Shown piece by piece: positions 6,112 through 8,670 of a DNA stretch of 8,670 nt. This DNA is from Rhodobacter sp. (GTDB lineage Bacteria > Pseudomonadota > Alphaproteobacteria > Rhodobacterales > Rhodobacteraceae): NCBI GenBank assembly GCA_003536295.1, contig DPZQ01000041.1:1-8670 (forward strand), written 5' to 3'. Numbering within the stretch: the first letter of the stretch is position 1; every line of letters starts with the position of its first letter. The position numbers were made by a program, and so were the translations under genes. Below the pieces are notes generated by a model. That model did no database searches and had not been told where the DNA came from. It was given only the letters and a program-made list of their open reading frames with translations.

Positions 6112-6677
6112 TGGAAATTCTAGTTGATGCCGTTTTATTGACTCTTTTGGTGGTAATTACTTTGGCCATCTTGTTTCAAAGAAACTTATTTGCCGTTGTT
6201 TTGTTGGCGGGAGCCTATAGTTTTTTAATGGCGTCAATCATGCTGGTATTAGATGCTGTTGACGTCGCCATGACCGAAGCTGCCGTAGGCGCTGGCATAT
6301 CGACCGCCTTGTTTCTTGCGACGCTTTACCTGACCCATGGCAAGGAATATTTACAACCCAACTTCAAATTTCAGTCAATTTTGGTTGTTGTCCTTGCTGG
6401 TGGAATGTTGATCTGGGGCATGTGGGACATGCCTGAATTTGGCGTGATGCAAGCGCCATTACACGAAAATACCGCACCGGGCTATTTAGATGCTTCAAAA
6501 AACCATCTGATGCCACCAAATGTGGTGACAGCGGTTCTGGCCGATTATCGCAGCTTTGATACACTAGGCGAGACAACAGTGATCTTCACCGCGGGGATTG
6601 GTGTTCTGCTGATTCTACGAGGGCGTAAAAAACCAAAAAAATCTAAAAATAAGGCCGAGAACTCTCATGAAACATGA
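6111..6677 (+). CDS. Stand-alone MrpA C-terminal module (DUF4040/MbhD plus MbhE-like)
   Basis: A 188-residue membrane protein corresponding to the C-terminal part of MrpA, here a separate gene; databases often call such proteins antiporter subunit B or DUF4040. The first part (about 1-75) has three membrane segments with DVAMTEAAVGAG at 51-62. The acidic residue E56 sits in the conserved DUF4040 motif thought to take part in ion transfer. The second part has a membrane segment near 88-104, a periplasmic-type loop, then NVVTAVLADYRSFDTLGE (137-154) and a last membrane helix (156-170). That DYRSFDTLGE motif is typical of the MrpA end/MbhE. The tail after 170 is lysine-rich. It sits between mnhG and mnhB, the place of mbhD-mbhE in archaeal Mbh operons. 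Its last 11 bases overlap mnhB. Confidence 0.88.
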   Translation: MEILVDAVLLTLLVVITLAILFQRNLFAVVLLAGAYSFLMASIMLVLDAVDVAMTEAAVGAGISTALFLATLYLTHGKEYLQPNFKFQSILVVVLAGGMLIWGMWDMPEFGVMQAPLHENTAPGYLDASKNHLMPPNVVTAVLADYRSFDTLGETTVIFTAGIGVLLILRGRKKPKKSKNKAENSHET

Positions 6678-7086
6678 TCCTATTCTGGAGCTTGGTGTTC
6701 GACTTGCATTGCCATTTATCATTATATTTGCGCTTTATGTGCATTTTCATGGGGATTACGGCCCAGGCGGTGGTTTTCAAGCCGGTGCGATAATCGCTAC
6801 TGGGGTCATTATGCATGTATTGATATTTGGATTGGAAAAAACGCAGCGGCTTGTGCCTCCTTCTGTGGTCGAGCCTGCGATTGGTATGGGTGTGCTTATT
6901 TACATCGCTTCAGGGTTGCCTGGAATGTTATTCGGTGCGGGATTTTTGGACTATTCGATTTTTGGGAACGATCACTTGCATGCGCATGAATGGGGAATTT
7001 TCGCTGTGGAAATTGGTGTGATTGTGACCGTTTGTTCCACATTAATTGCAATTTTTTATGCTTTCGCAGGGCGGGCCAAATCGTGA
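6667..7086 (+). CDS. mnhB: Monovalent cation/H+ antiporter subunit B (MnhB domain)
   Basis: MrpB/MnhB inner-membrane subunit, 139 residues with four hydrophobic segments (about 13-26, 38-56, 70-91 and 111-134). The diagnostic motif is HGDYGPGGGFQAGA at 28-41, the conserved GPGGGFxAG loop of MrpB/MbhF. It is thought to sit against the ND4-like antiporter subunits in the complex. The start ATG at 6667 lies inside the end of the preceding gene, with a weak purine-rich site (GCCGAGA) before it. The stop overlaps the GTG start of mnhC in a four-base GTGA arrangement. Confidence 0.95.
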   Translation: MKHDPILELGVRLALPFIIIFALYVHFHGDYGPGGGFQAGAIIATGVIMHVLIFGLEKTQRLVPPSVVEPAIGMGVLIYIASGLPGMLFGAGFLDYSIFGNDHLHAHEWGIFAVEIGVIVTVCSTLIAIFYAFAGRAKS

Positions 7087-7448
7087 TAGATTTTGGAGAA
7101 ATTCTTCTTAAGTACAATGCTATTGTTACAGTATTTTTAATGGTAACAAGCCTTTATATTGTGATTGCTAAGGGTAACATGATCAAGAAATTGGTCGGTT
7201 TGTCTTTGTTTCAAACCTCAGTTTATTTGCTTTATCTTTCGCCAGCCAAAATTGTGGGCGGAACGGCTCCAATAATTGCGGACGCAATTATGGTTTATTC
7301 AAACCCTTTGCCGCATGTTTTGATCCTTACCGCAATCGTCGTGGGTGTCGCCACTTTGGCTTTGGGATTGGCCTTGGTGGTACGCATTCAAGACGCTTAT
7401 GGGACGATTGAAGAAGATGAGATTTTTCGCGCAGAGGGTGACGCATGA
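7083..7448 (+). CDS. mnhC: Monovalent cation/H+ antiporter subunit C (NuoK-like), GTG start
   Basis: MrpC/MnhC, homologous to the NuoK subunit of complex I; 121 residues with three membrane helices (about 12-29, 35-52 and 76-101). Characteristic stretches are KGNMIKKLVGLSLFQTSV (30-47) and NPLPHVLILTAIVVGVA (74-90). It is expected to form part of the proton path next to MrpA and MrpD. The GTG at 7083 is preferred: it gives the normal family N-terminus, overlaps the mnhB stop by four bases, and follows a purine-rich AGGGCGGG. The longer frame opening at 6990 is a read-through of mnhB in another frame. The acidic C-terminus overlaps the mnhD start as ATGA. Confidence 0.94.
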   Translation: MIDFGEILLKYNAIVTVFLMVTSLYIVIAKGNMIKKLVGLSLFQTSVYLLYLSPAKIVGGTAPIIADAIMVYSNPLPHVLILTAIVVGVATLALGLALVVRIQDAYGTIEEDEIFRAEGDA

Positions 7449-8670
7449 ATAACTTGATGCAGCATCTACCGATTTTGCAAGTGATCGTACCGCTGTCTAT
7501 TGCGGTGCTTTGTACTATGACCAAGCGTGGCAATTTGGCTTGGGCAATGGCGGTTTTAAGTGCGGGCCTATCTCTGGCGATTACGGTTGGTTTAGCTCAA
7601 GTCCTCTGGGCCGGTCCAGCTAACGTAAATTATCTTTTTGGCGGTTGGTCTGTGCCTTTAACCATCGAATATCGCCTCGATGCTCTGAACCTATTCGTTC
7701 TTTTCATCGTGAATATTATCGCCCTTGCTACTTTGTTTTTCGCTAAAAGTTCTGTTCCCTCTGAAATCGAAGAACGCCACGTCTCATGGTTTTACGCCAT
7801 GTTCTTACTGTGTCAGGCAGGCCTTTTGGGTATGGTCTTGACCAATGACGCCTTTAACATGTTTGTTTTCATGGAAATATCGTCTCTGGCAAGCTATGTC
7901 TTAGTGGCTATGGGGCGCGATCGCCGAGCCTTGCTTGCCGCCTATCAATATTTGATTGTGGGCACCATCGGGGCTACTTTTTTTGTGATTGGCATCGGCT
8001 TTCTTTATTTGACGACGGGTACCTTGAACCTAACAGATATGGCGCAAAAGCTTGTTTCTGCATCGGAAACTGATGAACGTCAGCTGTTTGTAGGCATCGG
8101 GTTCATCACTGTTGGCCTTTGCTTGAAGCTTGCGCTTTTCCCGCTTCATCTGTGGTTACCCAAAGCTTATAGCTATGCTCCTTCTGCCGTCTCTGCCTTT
8201 TTGGCGGGCACGGCCACGAAGGTGGCTATATACTTGGTAATTCGACTTTATTATTCTATTTTTGCCCCAGAGTTTGGCTCGCAGCTTTGGCCCGCTATTG
8301 AGGCTTTTTTAGTTCTGTCACTGGCTGCGATGGTTTTGGCGTCACTGAGCGCTATCTATCAAAGCAATGCGAAAAAACTGTTAGCCTTTTCTTCAGTGGC
8401 ACAGATCGGCTATATAACTCTGGGCCTGTGCTTGGTTAATTTTGATGGGCTTACGGGGGGCATCGTGCATTTGATGAACCACGCTTTGGTCAAAACTGCA
8501 GCCTTTATTGCGATGGGGGCTATTTACTTCCGTATTGGTTCGGTGGAGCTTAAAGATATGGCGGGAATTGGTCGCACTATGCCAGTTACCATGGCTGCCT
8601 TTGTAGTAGCAGGTTTGGGACTGATCGGCGTGCCGGCCACGGCGGGATTTATTTCTAAGTGGTATTTGAT
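7445..8670 (+). CDS. mnhD: Monovalent cation/H+ antiporter subunit D (ND4/NuoN-like), 3' end outside the window
   Basis: MrpD/MnhD, a large antiporter-like subunit of the Proton_antipo_M family related to NuoL/M/N. I translated 408 residues from the ATG at 7445 to the window edge with no stop; the family is usually about 490-550 residues, so the C-terminal part is missing. The ion-path residues can be recognised: Glu in FVFMEISSLASYVL (E144), Lys in GLCLKLALFPLHLWLPKAY (K228, with H235 and K240 after it), Lys in GTATKVAIYLV (K259), and HLMNHALVKTAAF (342-354, with K350). SSVAQIGYITLG (316-327) and PATAGFISKWYL (397-408) are also family signatures. It overlaps mnhC by four bases (ATGA). Nothing is broken in the visible part. 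Confidence 0.95.
   Translation, partial: MNNLMQHLPILQVIVPLSIAVLCTMTKRGNLAWAMAVLSAGLSLAITVGLAQVLWAGPANVNYLFGGWSVPLTIEYRLDALNLFVLFIVNIIALATLFFAKSSVPSEIEERHVSWFYAMFLLCQAGLLGMVLTNDAFNMFVFMEISSLASYVLVAMGRDRRALLAAYQYLIVGTIGATFFVIGIGFLYLTTGTLNLTDMAQKLVSASETDERQLFVGIGFITVGLCLKLALFPLHLWLPKAYSYAPSAVSAFLAGTATKVAIYLVIRLYYSIFAPEFGSQLWPAIEAFLVLSLAAMVLASLSAIYQSNAKKLLAFSSVAQIGYITLGLCLVNFDGLTGGIVHLMNHALVKTAAFIAMGAIYFRIGSVELKDMAGIGRTMPVTMAAFVVAGLGLIGVPATAGFISKWYL

Overview
The window comes from an alphaproteobacterium, most likely a marine Roseobacter-type member of the Rhodobacterales with moderate GC. The evidence is protein-level resemblance (ureohydrolase, ribokinase, AEC carrier, Mrp subunits) and the gene style, with tight start/stop overlaps and purine-rich ribosome binding sites. 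No rRNA or other taxonomic marker is present, so the assignment is an inference.

Layout. (1) 1-840: the N-terminal third of a ureohydrolase (agmatinase/guanidinobutyrase family) on the minus strand, divergent from a small cupin gene; their shared intergenic region (308-498) holds inverted repeats. (2) 969-2153: a full-length chromate-efflux-type ChrA, followed by a perfect 9-bp hairpin. (3) 2259-3194: an intact ribokinase, tail-to-tail with the remains of an RbsD/FucU-family sugar mutarotase gene (3200-3659, minus). The mutarotase relic has no usable start codon, a one-base frameshift, an in-frame stop and a changed catalytic-type histidine. (4) 3827-4735: an AEC-family (auxin efflux carrier-like) permease. 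(5) 4736-4920: a regulatory region with a perfect 14-bp palindrome, two further GGTATA copies and a small hairpin. (6) 4921-8670: a compact operon of a multisubunit Mrp-type monovalent cation/H+ antiporter, in the order mnhE, mnhF, mnhG, a stand-alone MrpA C-terminal module (DUF4040 plus MbhE-like), mnhB, mnhC, mnhD. Every junction overlaps, and mnhD runs off the end of the window.

The antiporter operon is the main functional unit. Its products should form one inner-membrane complex exchanging Na+ (or K+) for H+, as expected in a marine or alkali-exposed cell. The E-F-G-(A C-terminal)-B-C-D order and the separated MrpA C-terminal module match the membrane arm of archaeal Mbh-type complexes rather than the classical mrpA-to-G operon of Bacillus. 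The genes before it are unrelated single-gene metabolic and transport units.

I see no phage, IS element, CRISPR array, tRNA or rRNA, and no clearly new system. The strongest unusual signal is the multiply broken mutarotase gene next to an intact ribokinase; next come the operator-like repeats before the antiporter operon and its Mbh-like organisation.
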